Shown one piece after another: positions 6,498 to 16,340 of a stretch of 36,848 bases of DNA. The translations under genes were made by a program, and so were the position numbers. The stretch comes from Ruminococcus sp. (lineage in GTDB: Bacteria; Bacillota; Clostridia; Oscillospirales; Ruminococcaceae): the NCBI GenBank assembly GCA_021201755.1, contig JAJQEI010000021.1:19310-56157 (forward strand), read 5' to 3'. Under the pieces are notes generated by a model. That model did no database searches. It worked only from the letters and a program-made list of their open reading frames with translations, and had not been told where the DNA came from. Positions within the stretch are counted from its first letter, which is position 1; each line of letters opens with the position of its first letter.

Positions 6498-7127
6498 TTA
6501 CTCCTTTTCTTGTTCCTCTAGATATGTCTTTACTGCACGGTTCACTTCTCCAAAAGAATACCCCTGGCGCACCAGTGCCGCCTTTCCCTTTTCGATTTGT
6601 TGTCGATCGGAAGCGTCTGCGAAATATTTCGCATACTTTTCAGCCACACGCTCCGCCAAAATTTCCAGTGTCCGCTCCGCAAACGGTTCTAACGCCTCAT
6701 CAATTTGTGCATCCAGCAGCTCCCGCCTCCGCATCTCCTGTTTTGCCCGTCGAAACCCATACCCTTTCACTATAATATATCGATATGCCAGCTGTTCCGC
6801 ATAACGGTGATCGTTAATCAGTCCCTGTTTCGCCAGCCGATTCACCACTGCAAAACAAACTGCCGATGGATATGTTTTCTCCAGTTTGTGGTACATTTCC
6901 TGATAACTATATCCCCGATAGTCGAGCAGATAACACGCCCGACTGTACGCCTTTCGACAAAGCTCCGCATTGCAGATCCGTTCCCATTCCTGTTCAGAAA
7001 TTTCCATTTCCTTTTGTAGCGAAAACTTTTCCACAACGGATACATTTAAAAAATATAACGTTTCTTCATCGTCGAAGGCAATCTTCCATGTATTCCTTTT
7101 ATAGGGCGAAAGTGTTGTAATTCGCAT
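6498..7127 (-). CDS. recX: RecA regulatory protein RecX
   Basis: RecX binds RecA filaments and limits RecA activity. The 209-residue all-helical product has the typical tandem three-helix repeats, with CRKAYSRACYLLDYRGYS at about residues 57-75 and NRLAKQGLINDHRYAEQLA at about 97-115. The start at 7127 is 3 nt after the recA stop and has no clear binding site, so it is probably translated by coupling to recA, a common arrangement. Confidence 0.92.
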   Translation of the reverse strand: MRITTLSPYKRNTWKIAFDDEETLYFLNVSVVEKFSLQKEMEISEQEWERICNAELCRKAYSRACYLLDYRGYSYQEMYHKLEKTYPSAVCFAVVNRLAKQGLINDHRYAEQLAYRYIIVKGYGFRRAKQEMRRRELLDAQIDEALEPFAERTLEILAERVAEKYAKYFADASDRQQIEKGKAALVRQGYSFGEVNRAVKTYLEEQEKE

Positions 7128-7130
7128 CGA

Positions 7131-8372
7131 TTATGTCGGATCAAATTCTTCAAAATCGTCCTCGGCGTTCACTTCCAGCTCAGACGGATCTGGCAGTGAT
7201 TCATACAGTCCCGATTTCTCCGTCGTCTCAAATGGTTCTGCATTTTGTGCAATGCTTCCATTTGTTTCCTGTTCCGCCGCCTGTTCTGCTGCAAGTTCCA
7301 ATGCGCTCTTTTTCTTCTTCGGAGAACTGTTGGCATATAGGGTATCCTTCTGTTCCATAACCTGCTTTTGGATTTCTTCACGCAGTTCTGTGTTTTCTTC
7401 GAGAAGAATCTTTACATTATCTCGTCCCTGTCCCAGTTTGTTTTCTCCATAGCTAAACCAAGAGCCGGACTTCTTAATAATTTTCAGTTCTGTTGCCACG
7501 TCCACCAGTTCGCCAATGCGGTCAATACCCTTTCCATAAATCAGCTCAAATTCACACTCCCGAAACGGCGGAGCGACTTTATTTTTACTGATCTTCACCT
7601 TTGTCTTACTGCCGATTTGTCTGCCGCCCTCTCGGATGGGTTCGCCCTTGCGCACATCCATACGCACGGAAGCATAAAACTTCAGTGCCCGTCCGCCGGG
7701 CGTTACCTCCGGATTGCCATACATAATGCCGATTTTTTCCCGAATCTGGTTGATGAAAATTGCCACACAATTGGACTTTGAAATAATCGCCGTCAGTTTC
7801 CGCATGGCTTGTGACATCAGTCTCGCCAGCTGTCCCACATGGGCGTCACCCATATCGCCGTCAATCTCCGCCTTTGTGGTCAATGCCGCAACAGAATCGA
7901 CGACGATAACGTCAATTGCTCCCGAGCGCACCAGCTCTTCTGCAATATTCAGTGCCTGTTCACCGCTGTCCGGCTGAGAGACGAGAAGTTCATCAATATT
8001 CACACCCAATGTTCTTGCATAGGTGGGATCCAGTGCGTGTTCCACATCGATGAATGCCACTTCGCCGCCTGTCTTTTGCGCTTCTGCGATGATGTGCAGT
8101 GCAACAGTGGTTTTGCCGCTGCTTTCCGGACCATAAAGTTCCACAATTCGTCCTCTCGGAACACCGCCAACACCAAGTGCCATATCCAGCATAATCGAAC
8201 CCGTGTGAATCACTTCCACGTTCATGTTCGCATGATTTTCGCCTAAACGCATAATGGCACCATCTCCATATGTCTTGGTGATATGCGCAATGGCACTTTG
8301 CAGTGCTTTTTTCTTTTCTTCATCTGAAGAAGGCATTTGAATTACATTTGCCTTTTTGTTATCTTTTGCCAT
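7131..8372 (-). CDS. recA: Recombinase RecA
   Basis: RecA forms ATP-dependent filaments on single-stranded DNA for strand exchange and triggers LexA self-cleavage. The P-loop GPESSGKTT lies at residues 81-89, with FIDVEHALD and the DNA-binding loops further on ([22 protein letters not shown] in loop L1/L2 context). At 413 residues it is about 60 longer than B. subtilis RecA. The extra residues form a low-complexity C-terminal tail with a Lys run ([11 protein letters not shown]) and then an Asp/Glu-rich end ([10 protein letters not shown]). AAAGGAAAT precedes ATG 8372. It sits 48 nt after prmC. No separate promoter or LexA box is obvious in that gap. Confidence 0.97.
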   Translation of the reverse strand: MAKDNKKANVIQMPSSDEEKKKALQSAIAHITKTYGDGAIMRLGENHANMNVEVIHTGSIMLDMALGVGGVPRGRIVELYGPESSGKTTVALHIIAEAQKTGGEVAFIDVEHALDPTYARTLGVNIDELLVSQPDSGEQALNIAEELVRSGAIDVIVVDSVAALTTKAEIDGDMGDAHVGQLARLMSQAMRKLTAIISKSNCVAIFINQIREKIGIMYGNPEVTPGGRALKFYASVRMDVRKGEPIREGGRQIGSKTKVKISKNKVAPPFRECEFELIYGKGIDRIGELVDVATELKIIKKSGSWFSYGENKLGQGRDNVKILLEENTELREEIQKQVMEQKDTLYANSSPKKKKSALELAAEQAAEQETNGSIAQNAEPFETTEKSGLYESLPDPSELEVNAEDDFEEFDPT

Positions 8373-8420
8373 AGTCTATTTCCTTTCCGACTTTCGCCGT
8401 GTATATGATTTCAATTTATA

Positions 8421-9278
8421 TTACGCTAACTGTCCCAGAACGACACGTTCAACGCCGCATAAATCGGTTTCGGTGTGACACTGCCGCAAATCAGCCTGTT
8501 TCATGATAGCAGCGACCTGTGCCGCCTGACCCTGTCCCACTTCGGTGACAAGCCAGCCACCCACTTTTAAACAGGTTTTCCACTGTGGAATCAGCCGCCG
8601 ATAAAACGCCAGCCCGTCCGTTCCGCCATCAAGAGCCATCGCAGGTTCAAACTGCACCTCTCGCTGAAGGTTCTGCATATTCGCCGCCGTCAAATACGGC
8701 GGATTACAAGTGATGACATCATACCGCCGCTGGAATAGGGTTTCCGGTGGTGTGAAAACGTCGCTCTGCCACGGGGTGATCGGAACATCATATCGTTCCA
8801 GATTCTGCCGCAAATACCCAAAGGCATCCGCCGACAATTCCACACAGTCCCCCTGAACTGCAGGGAGGTGCTTCGCAATGGCTATGGGAATACAGCCACT
8901 GCCGCTGCACAGATCCAACAGTGCAGTGGAGTTCTGTCCTCGTCGCAGACGGAGTACCGCTTCTACCAGTGTTTCCGTGTCCTGTCTCGGAATCAAAACG
9001 CCCTCTCCCACGGAAAAGGAAATACCAAAAAATTCCCATTCTCCGCAAAGATATTGCAGCGGTTCTCCGTCACAGCGACGGCTTGTCAGCTGTATTAACG
9101 TATCCTGTTGTTCCTGTGTCATCGTTGTCGTTGTTGGGAGATACTGATTTTTCGTAAAGCCCATTGCCTTTTCCACCAAAATGCGACTTTCCCACTGTGC
9201 CGTATCTTCATCTAATCCAGCCTTTCTCAGCTGCTTTGCCACCCAGCGTCTCCCTGTCATAACCATATCCATTACCAC
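8421..9278 (-). CDS. prmC: Release factor glutamine methyltransferase
   Basis: PrmC (HemK) methylates the glutamine of the GGQ motif in release factors RF1 and RF2, using SAM. The SAM-binding block DLCSGSGCIPIA lies at residues 122-133 and the catalytic NPPY at 192-195 (CNPPYLTAANM). The length of about 285 residues is typical. Two starts are possible: GTG at 9278, 7 nt after GGAGG, or ATG at 9272, which overlaps the DUF1385 stop as TAATG. In many Clostridia DUF1385 and prmC are adjacent, usually followed by prfA; here recA follows instead. Confidence 0.93.
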   Translation of the reverse strand: MVMDMVMTGRRWVAKQLRKAGLDEDTAQWESRILVEKAMGFTKNQYLPTTTTMTQEQQDTLIQLTSRRCDGEPLQYLCGEWEFFGISFSVGEGVLIPRQDTETLVEAVLRLRRGQNSTALLDLCSGSGCIPIAIAKHLPAVQGDCVELSADAFGYLRQNLERYDVPITPWQSDVFTPPETLFQRRYDVITCNPPYLTAANMQNLQREVQFEPAMALDGGTDGLAFYRRLIPQWKTCLKVGGWLVTEVGQGQAAQVAAIMKQADLRQCHTETDLCGVERVVLGQLA

Positions 9279-10219
9279 TTATCGTCCTCCCGATTTTTCG
9301 GAATACACGGTTTCATTGCGGCAATGGCACATTCGATCTGGTCGGCGTTCGGCTCTCGTGTGATGATGCGCTGAATTTGCAGTCCCGGCCAAAAACATAA
9401 CCGTGTCAGCCAGCTGTTGCTGCGACCTACAATGCGAATGAACTCATAGGAAATTCCCATCACTACCGGTAAAAGACAGATGCTCACCACTACACGCTGC
9501 CACACCACCGTCAGCGGCACAAGACACATCACCAAAATTTCCACAATTAGGGTAATGAAAATAAAACTTGTACCACAGCGTGGATGAAAGCGAGTGTGCT
9601 TTCAGATATTTTCCACCGTCAGTTCTTCTCCTGCCTCATAATAGGCGATCGTCTTATGCTCTGCTCCATGATATTCGTAATTGTGCCGCATATCCGCCAT
9701 AAGACCCGTACAAGCCATATATCCCAGAAACAGGATAATTTTCAAAATTTCCTCTAGGAGAGAACGGAGAAATCGACTGTCGTCTGAAATTGGCGTGTGG
9801 AGAATCAGCTGATTCACTGCCGTTTTCGGCAGCCATAAAAAGAGAATTATTGCCAGAGCGACGCCCAAAAATACGCCAATGCTCATCACGGCGGAAGCAC
9901 CGCCGGATTTCTCCTTATCCGCCGCTTTTTCTTCCTCTGTCATCTGCTTTTCCGCTGACTTCATCAGACAGCGATAACCGTCTTTTAAAAAAATACAAAA
10001 ATTGAACACACCTCATATGAAAGGACATTCCCGATACCAAGGCATATTCGCACCATTATTCTCTTTCCATGTTTCCATTTCGATTTTCCCGTCCGGCAGC
10101 CGACACGCCATCGCTCCTACTTCTGCCCCTTTCATCATGATTCCCTCAATCAACGCCTGACCGCCAATTTTCGTCATATGCTTTGGATTTTCCGATTTTG
10201 CCGCTTGTCTTTTTCCCAT
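9272..10219 (-). pseudogene. DUF1385 (YqhQ-like) membrane protein gene with two in-frame TGA stops
   Basis: The whole 316-codon frame from ATG 10219 to TAA 9272 stays in one register and reads as a full-length DUF1385 protein, interrupted by TGA at 10013-10015 and 9602-9604. Conserved blocks are present in order: GGQALIEGIMMKGAE; after the first stop GVFNFCIFLKDGYRCLMKSAE; several membrane helices; YHGAEHKTIAYYEAGEELTVENI; after the second stop KHTRFHPRCGTSF; and near the C-terminus a GLQIQRIITREP block. At both stops the family is expected to carry Arg (FIRG and ENIRKH), so each is one CGA to TGA change. UGA ends ordinary intact genes here, for example gltA and parA, so recoding is unlikely. 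The function of DUF1385 is unknown. Confidence 0.8.
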
Positions 10220-10225
10220 GCCCGT

Positions 10226-11692
10226 TTAATCGCCCTCCATTTGTTCCTGCAGATTATTTTGAATAGGCAGCGTGATAACCACTGCCGTTCCCACGTTTAA
10301 TTCGCTGGTAATATCCAATCTGCCGCCGTGGGTCGTGATAATTTCATCCGCTACGGCGAGTCCAATGCCGGAACCCCGACGAGTTTGATTCGCCTTAAAA
10401 AATTTCATCTTGACTCTCGGTAAATCCGCTGCGCTGATGCCCACGCCGTTGTCCGTGACTGTCACCTGTATCATTCCGCCCACTGCCTCTGCGCTGATGG
10501 TAATCGTACCGCCTCGGTTCGAATATTTAATGGCATTATCAATGACGTTGATGAACACCTGCCGAATTCGGTTCTTATCGCCGTAGACAAAGGGAAGCAT
10601 TTCCGGCTCTTGGTAGATGACATGAATATTTTCCCGTTTCGCCTTTTCCATGTAGATGAGAACAGCGTCTCCCAGCTCCGCCAACACGTCCATATCCGCA
10701 CATTGCAGTGAGAATTTTCCGCTGGACATTCGGGAAAAGTCGAGAAGCTCCTCCACCATTTCCGACAATCGCTCCGTTTCGTTGACGATGATATGTACAC
10801 CACGCTGTACCGTATCTGAATCGGCATCCATACTCATGGTCTCCGCCCAGCCTTTAATTGCCGTCAAAGGCGTTCGCAGCTCGTGGGAAATGGAGGAGAT
10901 AAATTCATTTTTCAAGTTCTCCGTATTGGATAACTCGTCCGCCATCTGGTTAATCGAACCGCACAAATCACCGATTTCGTCATTGGTATTGCCGGCGATT
11001 CTGACAGAAAAATCGCCCTTCGCAAATTTTTGAGTGGTGGCATTTATTTGTTTGATCGGTCTCACAATCGACTGGACAAAATAAACGCCGATAACCGCCA
11101 GCAGTATTAAAATTCCCAGACAAATTGTCGTAACGCCAAGCATCAGGCTTTTTAAGTTATCCTGAATTTGATCCACCGACGCCACTACACGTATGGCGTT
11201 ATATTCTGTGTTCAAATCAGAAATATCCAGCGTCATCGCCATAACGGTTTCATTTCCGGATTTTCCAAGCCAATACCCCTCGCCCTCTTCCATCGCCTCT
11301 TCATAATCGGGCATAGAAGCATCCGCTTCTAGCGTAAAGCCGGAGGAGGTCAGTACCACTCTGCCGTTCGTGTTGATTGCCATCAGCTCCATCTTCTCTT
11401 TATCGGAAAAATTCTCGATGGTGTTGCGCATTTCCAGCGACAGATTCATATCTGCGTCTTGTGCATAGCAGCTGAGTACACCGTTAATAGAGCTGAGCTT
11501 TGTGCTGAGATACTGCTTTGCGGAGCTATAATAATAGCTTTGAAAGGCGTAGACAATCGCCACATCCAGCACCAACAGCACAAGGACAATAATCCCCAGA
11601 TTATTCAAAACCCAGCGGCGTGTAATCGACCCTTTTTTGGGCTTCTTCGCCTTTCGGCGGTGTCTATTATTGGTCATTCCATTTATATCCAT
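10226..11692 (-). CDS. Membrane sensor histidine kinase
   Basis: This 488-residue kinase has a basic N-terminus (1-27), membrane helix 1 (about 32-50), an extracytoplasmic sensor domain (about 51-184), membrane helix 2 (about 185-208) and HAMP (209-262). HisKA carries phospho-acceptor His270 (SSISHELRTPLTAIKGW), and HATPase_c carries NVIDNAIKYSN and GSGIGLAVADEI. It phosphorylates the regulator encoded just upstream, whose end it overlaps. The start is uncertain: ATG 11692 (26-nt overlap) or ATG 11677 (11-nt overlap); neither has a strong binding site, consistent with translational coupling. The signal it senses cannot be told from sequence. Confidence 0.9.
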   Translation of the reverse strand: MDINGMTNNRHRRKAKKPKKGSITRRWVLNNLGIIVLVLLVLDVAIVYAFQSYYYSSAKQYLSTKLSSINGVLSCYAQDADMNLSLEMRNTIENFSDKEKMELMAINTNGRVVLTSSGFTLEADASMPDYEEAMEEGEGYWLGKSGNETVMAMTLDISDLNTEYNAIRVVASVDQIQDNLKSLMLGVTTICLGILILLAVIGVYFVQSIVRPIKQINATTQKFAKGDFSVRIAGNTNDEIGDLCGSINQMADELSNTENLKNEFISSISHELRTPLTAIKGWAETMSMDADSDTVQRGVHIIVNETERLSEMVEELLDFSRMSSGKFSLQCADMDVLAELGDAVLIYMEKAKRENIHVIYQEPEMLPFVYGDKNRIRQVFINVIDNAIKYSNRGGTITISAEAVGGMIQVTVTDNGVGISAADLPRVKMKFFKANQTRRGSGIGLAVADEIITTHGGRLDITSELNVGTAVVITLPIQNNLQEQMEGD

Positions 11693-12365
11693 AACCCCAA
11701 ATGGTTGTAATATAGTGGGGTTTACTCGGTTGTTCTTCGATTTTCATGCGTATCCGGCGAATGTTCACATCGACAATTTTGTCATCTCCCACATAGCTGT
11801 CGCCCCATATATGATTTAAAATACTCGCCCGATCCAGTGCCGTATTCTGGTTGTTCAAAAAGAATTCCATAATCTGATATTCCACCTGTGTCAGGTCAAT
11901 CAGCTTTCCATCTTTCGTGACGGTACGGCTTTTTAAGTTTAGTGCAAAAGGACCGCTTTCGATAATCGGCGACTGTTCGTCCTTGATAAAGCTTATGCAC
12001 ACCCTGCGGTAGGTGGCGTCCACTCGGGCAGTCAATTCCGACGGAGAAAACGGCTTTGTAATATAATCGTCTGCACCGAACATCAAGCCACTGACTTTGT
12101 CCATCTCCTGTGTCCGTGCCGTCAGCATAATAATCCCCAAAGTCGAGCTTTTCTCCCTTAGCTTTTTGCACACCGTAAAGCCGTCAATTCCGGGCATCAT
12201 AATATCCAATAAGACAATATCGAAGTTACCCCGTTCTTCGTCGAACAGGCGAAGTGCCTCTTCTCCACAGTTCACGTCCATCACGTCATAACCCGCACGC
12301 TTCAAATTGATGACGACAAAGTCACGAATGGAGTCTTCGTCCTCACAAACTAAAATTCGTTTCAT
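11667..12365 (-). CDS. OmpR/PhoB-family response regulator
   Basis: The receiver domain (about 1-118) has the acidic pair in VCEDED, the phospho-acceptor Asp in VLLDIMMPGIDG and the conserved Lys in DDYITKPF. A winged-helix DNA-binding domain (about 135-230) follows, with LTQVEYQIMEFF and IWGYGYKW. The start at ATG 12365 (MKRILV) was preferred because AGGTGA lies 5 nt upstream; a GTG at 12374 would add three residues. It lies 51 nt after the lipoprotein gene with no visible terminator between, so it may share the gltA transcript. Its partner kinase follows directly. Confidence 0.92.
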   Translation of the reverse strand: MKRILVCEDEDSIRDFVVINLKRAGYDVMDVNCGEEALRLFDEERGNFDIVLLDIMMPGIDGFTVCKKLREKSSTLGIIMLTARTQEMDKVSGLMFGADDYITKPFSPSELTARVDATYRRVCISFIKDEQSPIIESGPFALNLKSRTVTKDGKLIDLTQVEYQIMEFFLNNQNTALDRASILNHIWGDSYVGDDKIVDVNIRRIRMKIEEQPSKPHYITTIWGYGYKWNDQ

Positions 12366-12415
12366 ATTTTTCACCTTCGTTGGGTTTTCCCTGATTTACC
12401 AATTTATCGATTCCT

Positions 12416-13765
12416 CTATATAAACCGAAAACAAGTCAATAGTTCTTTCCAATCCTTTGTCAAGCTGTCGTCACTGTCCTCGGCTTTGAAATAATACTGT
12501 GCCTTTCCTTTTGTATGAATGAGTAAATAGCCGTCGCTCTCCCGATCTTCAATTTCCTCCTCTTCCTGTACGACGCCATAACGCATCAATTCAATCATGT
12601 CGTCTGTGATTTCGCCGTCATAGCGGCAAAAGACAATATCGCCAGTTAGAGCGTCTGTAATGGCAGTGACCGTCTCGTACCACGCTTTCGGCAGCAGAAA
12701 CATACAGCCGTCGCTTAAGTCAAAATATCCTCTCGTCTTTTCCGTCAATTGATTTCCGTTCAGTTCCAGCCAACGGATCAGCTTCACCTGATCGGAGGCA
12801 TCCTCCTCATAACCGGGGAACGACTCCTGCACCGGAATTTCGATACTACCGTCTCCGTCAATATCCATCGAAATATAGCCCACCGTACGTGCCGTCGCAG
12901 CAACCGCCTCAGAGTTTTCTAACACATACGCCAGAATTCCCTCGGAGACACAGAAAATTTCCGTCATGACGGTCGCCGTACTCGACTGTCCGTCGACAAA
13001 AATTGTAGGTGTGTTGTCACTGCGCTTGCTGTAGAGAATTTGACTATAGTCTGTAAACGACGTACGCAAATCGAGTTTTCCGCTCAGGTTCACATTTTCT
13101 TGGGTATTCAGCCGATACATTGCCGCAGCGGCATTGGCAGCGTCAGTGGTACGAGTCAACACAAGAAGTTCCTTTTGGTCATCGTTGTCCATATCCTCCA
13201 CGTCAAACATGGTGTAATTCGTCGTAAACAGCTGCGTCATCATACCGTCCTCATACGTATAGATCGTCAGCAACTTGTCCGACTGATCCGTACCGCTGTA
13301 ACCAAAGAAAATTCGGTTTCGGCTCTCCGCTCCCATCGGGGAAATTTCCACCGTTTCGATTTCCGCTCCATCCGCAGGAATATCACACACCACCTGCCAC
13401 TGTTCATCCACCTGATTGAGTACGCCCACACGCAATGTATTTTCTGCTGCGGCCAGGCTCGTTTTTTTATAAAAGATCAGTACCTCGTCTTCTCCGTCGT
13501 CGTCCAGATCGGCTATCGTAAAAGCGGAGAGGTTGTTGCCGGAACGAGGATATTGCAGTGTAATATTGTCCCCGACGCAATCCTGTAATGCCAAATAAAT
13601 CTGTTTCTGTTCTTCGCTCAGGCTTGGTGGTTTCAACAGGGTGTCCACCGACGCCCCGATTTTCGCATCACAGCCTGTGGTGAAAAGCAGTGAAAATAAC
13701 AGGCAAAATGCGGTCAGTGCTTTTTGAAAATTCCACCGCCGCAGTTTGTTCTTCAATGGTTTCAT
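12416..13765 (-). CDS. Lipoprotein with VCBS/FG-GAP-like calcium repeats
   Basis: The start at ATG 13765, preceded by GGGAGG and overlapping the gltA stop by 4 nt, gives a 449-residue protein. Residues 1-31 are a lipoprotein signal peptide with a relaxed lipobox ending TTGC and Cys32 as the lipidated residue, so it should be tethered to the outer face of the membrane. Three Asp-rich turns typical of VCBS/FG-GAP propeller blades are visible: DLDDDGEDEVLIF, DVEDMDNDDQKELLVL and MDIDGDGSIEIPV. Together they suggest a calcium-binding beta-propeller. No catalytic motif is seen. Placement ahead of a two-component system suggests, without proof, a sensing or accessory role. Confidence 0.75.
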   Translation of the reverse strand: MKPLKNKLRRWNFQKALTAFCLLFSLLFTTGCDAKIGASVDTLLKPPSLSEEQKQIYLALQDCVGDNITLQYPRSGNNLSAFTIADLDDDGEDEVLIFYKKTSLAAAENTLRVGVLNQVDEQWQVVCDIPADGAEIETVEISPMGAESRNRIFFGYSGTDQSDKLLTIYTYEDGMMTQLFTTNYTMFDVEDMDNDDQKELLVLTRTTDAANAAAAMYRLNTQENVNLSGKLDLRTSFTDYSQILYSKRSDNTPTIFVDGQSSTATVMTEIFCVSEGILAYVLENSEAVAATARTVGYISMDIDGDGSIEIPVQESFPGYEEDASDQVKLIRWLELNGNQLTEKTRGYFDLSDGCMFLLPKAWYETVTAITDALTGDIVFCRYDGEITDDMIELMRYGVVQEEEEIEDRESDGYLLIHTKGKAQYYFKAEDSDDSLTKDWKELLTCFRFI

Positions 13766-15141
13766 GCCTCCCGATCTTTTAGCGGCACATACTTCTTCGG
13801 CTTTGCAATCGTCTTGTATGCAGGGCGAATGATACGCTTTCCGGTAATCAGTTCTTCCATCCGATGTGCCGCCCAGCCAACCATTCTCGCTGAAGCAAAC
13901 AATGGTGTAAACAGCTCGTCCGGAATCCCCAGCATACAGTACACCAGACCCGAATACATATCCACATTGGCGCAAACCACCTTGTCGATGCCACGCACAG
14001 AATGCATCAGCTCCGGCGTTAGGGACTCTACGAGACTCAATAATTGAAATTCCCGTTCAATCTCTTTTCCCTTTGCAAGCTCCATAGCTTTTCGCTTCAA
14101 AATCACCGCTCTCGGGTCAGAAAGGGTATAGACAGCGTGTCCCATGCCATAAATCAGACCGGAACCGTCGTTTGCCTCTTTTTTCAAGATTTTTTTCAAA
14201 TAATCCGCTACTTCTCCCTCGTTATCCCAGTGTGCCATGTGTGCCTTGATGTCGTCCAGCATTTGAATGACCTTGATATTCGCACCGCCGTGGCGGGGAC
14301 CTTTTAGGAAATTAATTGCCGAGGCATACGCCGCAAACGGATCCGTTCCCGAAGAAGTCGCCACCCGACAAGCGAATGTGGAGTTGTTTCCGCCGCCGTG
14401 GTCTGCATGGAAAGCGAGGAGAATATCCAGAAGCTGCGCCTCTTTTTTGGTATATTTTCGATCCACTCGAATCAAAGAGAGAATGGACTCTGCGGTATTT
14501 TCCTCCGAACGCAGCGGATGCATAATCATACTCTCATTATCGTATTTATGTCGCTTTGCCTGATAAGCACCGTCCATCAGAATCGGCATTTTTGCAATCA
14601 GATCCAGTGCAATTTCCATTTCATCTTCCAGCGATAACACGTCGTCCACGTCAATATAGGAGTAAAGCGTCAGAATACTTCTGGCGAGTTTATTCATAAT
14701 ATTTTTCGAAGGTGCCTGCATAATCGAATCTACCAAAAATCCCGGCGGAAGCTCTCTGCGCTCACTGAGGGATGCATTCATCCGTGCAAGATCCGCCGGA
14801 TTCGGCAGCTCCCCGAACAGCAACAGATAGACCACCTCTTCAAAGACAAAGCGATCTTCTTTTTCTGCATTTTCAATCAGGTCATTGATATGGTATCCCC
14901 GATAAATCAGCTGTCCTTCGATTGGCTGTCGTTCGCCCTCGTCGATGATATAGCCATGAACATTACAAATTTGTGTCACGCCGGCAACCACACCGGAACC
15001 GTCGGCATTTCGCAGTCCACGCTTTACATCGAACCGTTCATAAAACCCGGGATCGATGCTTGCATATTGTTTCAGTTTTTCGCATAGGTTATGGATGTCC
15101 GAACTTTCAATGCTTTCGTTATAAATCATCTGTGATGTCAT
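13762..15141 (-). CDS. gltA: Citrate synthase
   Basis: Citrate synthase condenses oxaloacetate with acetyl-CoA, feeding 2-oxoglutarate and glutamate synthesis. The 459-residue product shows LIYRGYHINDLIE (about 83-95), the catalytic His region HADHGGGNNSTFACR, GPRHGGAN and GMGHAVYTLSDPRA, all typical of bacterial citrate synthases. A 2-methylcitrate synthase cannot be ruled out by motif alone, but no prp genes are nearby. AAAAGGAGG precedes ATG 15141. The gene has its own strong promoter and overlaps the following lipoprotein gene by 4 nt. Confidence 0.92.
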   Translation of the reverse strand: MTSQMIYNESIESSDIHNLCEKLKQYASIDPGFYERFDVKRGLRNADGSGVVAGVTQICNVHGYIIDEGERQPIEGQLIYRGYHINDLIENAEKEDRFVFEEVVYLLLFGELPNPADLARMNASLSERRELPPGFLVDSIMQAPSKNIMNKLARSILTLYSYIDVDDVLSLEDEMEIALDLIAKMPILMDGAYQAKRHKYDNESMIMHPLRSEENTAESILSLIRVDRKYTKKEAQLLDILLAFHADHGGGNNSTFACRVATSSGTDPFAAYASAINFLKGPRHGGANIKVIQMLDDIKAHMAHWDNEGEVADYLKKILKKEANDGSGLIYGMGHAVYTLSDPRAVILKRKAMELAKGKEIEREFQLLSLVESLTPELMHSVRGIDKVVCANVDMYSGLVYCMLGIPDELFTPLFASARMVGWAAHRMEELITGKRIIRPAYKTIAKPKKYVPLKDREA

Positions 15142-15173
15142 AGCATGACCTCCTTTTCAATACACTAATGTTT

Positions 15174-15203
15174 ATTATACCACACATTCGCCGTCCTTGT
15201 CAA
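15174..15203 (-). promoter_or_regulatory. Sigma-A promoter of gltA
   Basis: Minus strand: TTGACA (15198-15203), an 18-nt spacer, TATAAT (15174-15179), about 35 nt before the start codon. It may drive the long run from gltA towards birA. Confidence 0.85.
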
Positions 15204-15293
15204 CGAATTTGTGGAAAACTTGTTGGATTATGCATTTATTTTTTCAATTTTCCAACAATTTTCCCGTTTTTTTTCGAAAAGAAAGGATTTTAT

Positions 15294-16338
15294 ATGAAAA
15301 AATATCTCATCATGTTGAGTGCTTTTACCGGCGTTCTCCTTCTCCTGATGGCAGTGCCGGTACAGCTGTTAAATGCTGTGGTTGGAGACGATATGACACA
15401 CAGCGATGAAACCTTCAATGTCACCACTGCCACTGCTGTATCCGCCCTATCCGGCGACGCTTCGACAGAGCTTTGCAGTACATACAATATGCTGGACATC
15501 ACCACCGGAAAGGTGAAAACGCTTTCCGTACGAGAATATCTAATCGGAGCCGTCTGTGCGGAGATGCCCGCTACGTTTGAATCTGAAGCACTCAAGGCAC
15601 AGGCTGTAGCCGTACACCTACGCCGAGCGACAACACCTGTTAGAAACAGAAAATCCCACTGCCTCTCTATGCGGTGGGGATTTTTCCAATGACAGCAGTG
15701 TTTATCTTGCGTACTTCACAGAAAATCAAGCACAGCTCTATTACGGAGACAGCTTCGACAGCTACTATCAAAAAATATGCGATGCTGTAGATGAAGTTTT
15801 GCCCTATATTCTCGAATACGAGGGCGAACCGATTATTGCGGCGTTTTCCTCTATATCCAGCGGCAAAACAGAAAGTGCAGAAACAGTCTGGGGAAACAAA
15901 GTCGACTATCTGGTATCCGTAGAAAGCACCGCAAACACCACTGCTCCCCGCTATTTCGAGACGGTGGAATTCACTGCCGATGCGTTCAAAGAAAAAGTGA
16001 CGGATAGCAATCTGGAAGGAGATTTCAAATGGTCAGACAGTCCTGCGACGTGGATCACCGTGGGAGACGTTTCCGATGCCGAGACCGTACTGGACGTCAC
16101 CGTCGCAGGTCAGGTTCTCACGGGGCAACAGCTCCGCTCTGTTTTATCGCTTCGCTCTGCGGCTTTCACAGTAGAATACGACGAAAACAGCGACACTTTC
16201 ACCTTTTCCACCAAAGGCTATGGCCACGGCGTGGGTATGAGCCAATACGGTGCAAACGCTATGGCAAAATCCGGCAGCACTTGGGAAGAAATTTTACTTT
16301 ATTATTATCCCGGAACGACAATTCGGACGTGTGGATAA
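15294..16338 (+). pseudogene. spoIID: Stage II sporulation protein D (SpoIID) gene with a frameshift
   Basis: SpoIID is a membrane-anchored lytic transglycosylase needed for engulfment of the forespore. The frame opens at ATG 15294 (GAAAGGA upstream) with a membrane anchor and runs through VREYLIGAVCAEMPATF, where the Glu of AEMP is the catalytic residue, and [10 protein letters not shown]. Near 15613-15620 the reading frame shifts: the family expects AHTYA, and CACACC appears to have become CACC, a 2-nt loss. The first frame then stops at 15692. The second frame continues with ERQHLLE-like residues, [10 protein letters not shown] and [20 protein letters not shown] to TAA 16338. Adding 2 nt restores one 348-residue frame, the normal family length. 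A truncated product would lack most of the domain. Confidence 0.88.
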
Positions 16339-16340
16339 GA

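Noticed and set aside
9272..10219. Reassignment of TGA to Arg
   Set aside because: TGA is the natural stop of intact genes in the window such as gltA, parA and rpmH, so the code is standard here.
12416..13975. Longer lipoprotein frame starting at 13975
   Set aside because: The extra 70 residues overlap gltA in another frame; ATG 13765 has a binding site and begins a lipoprotein signal peptide.
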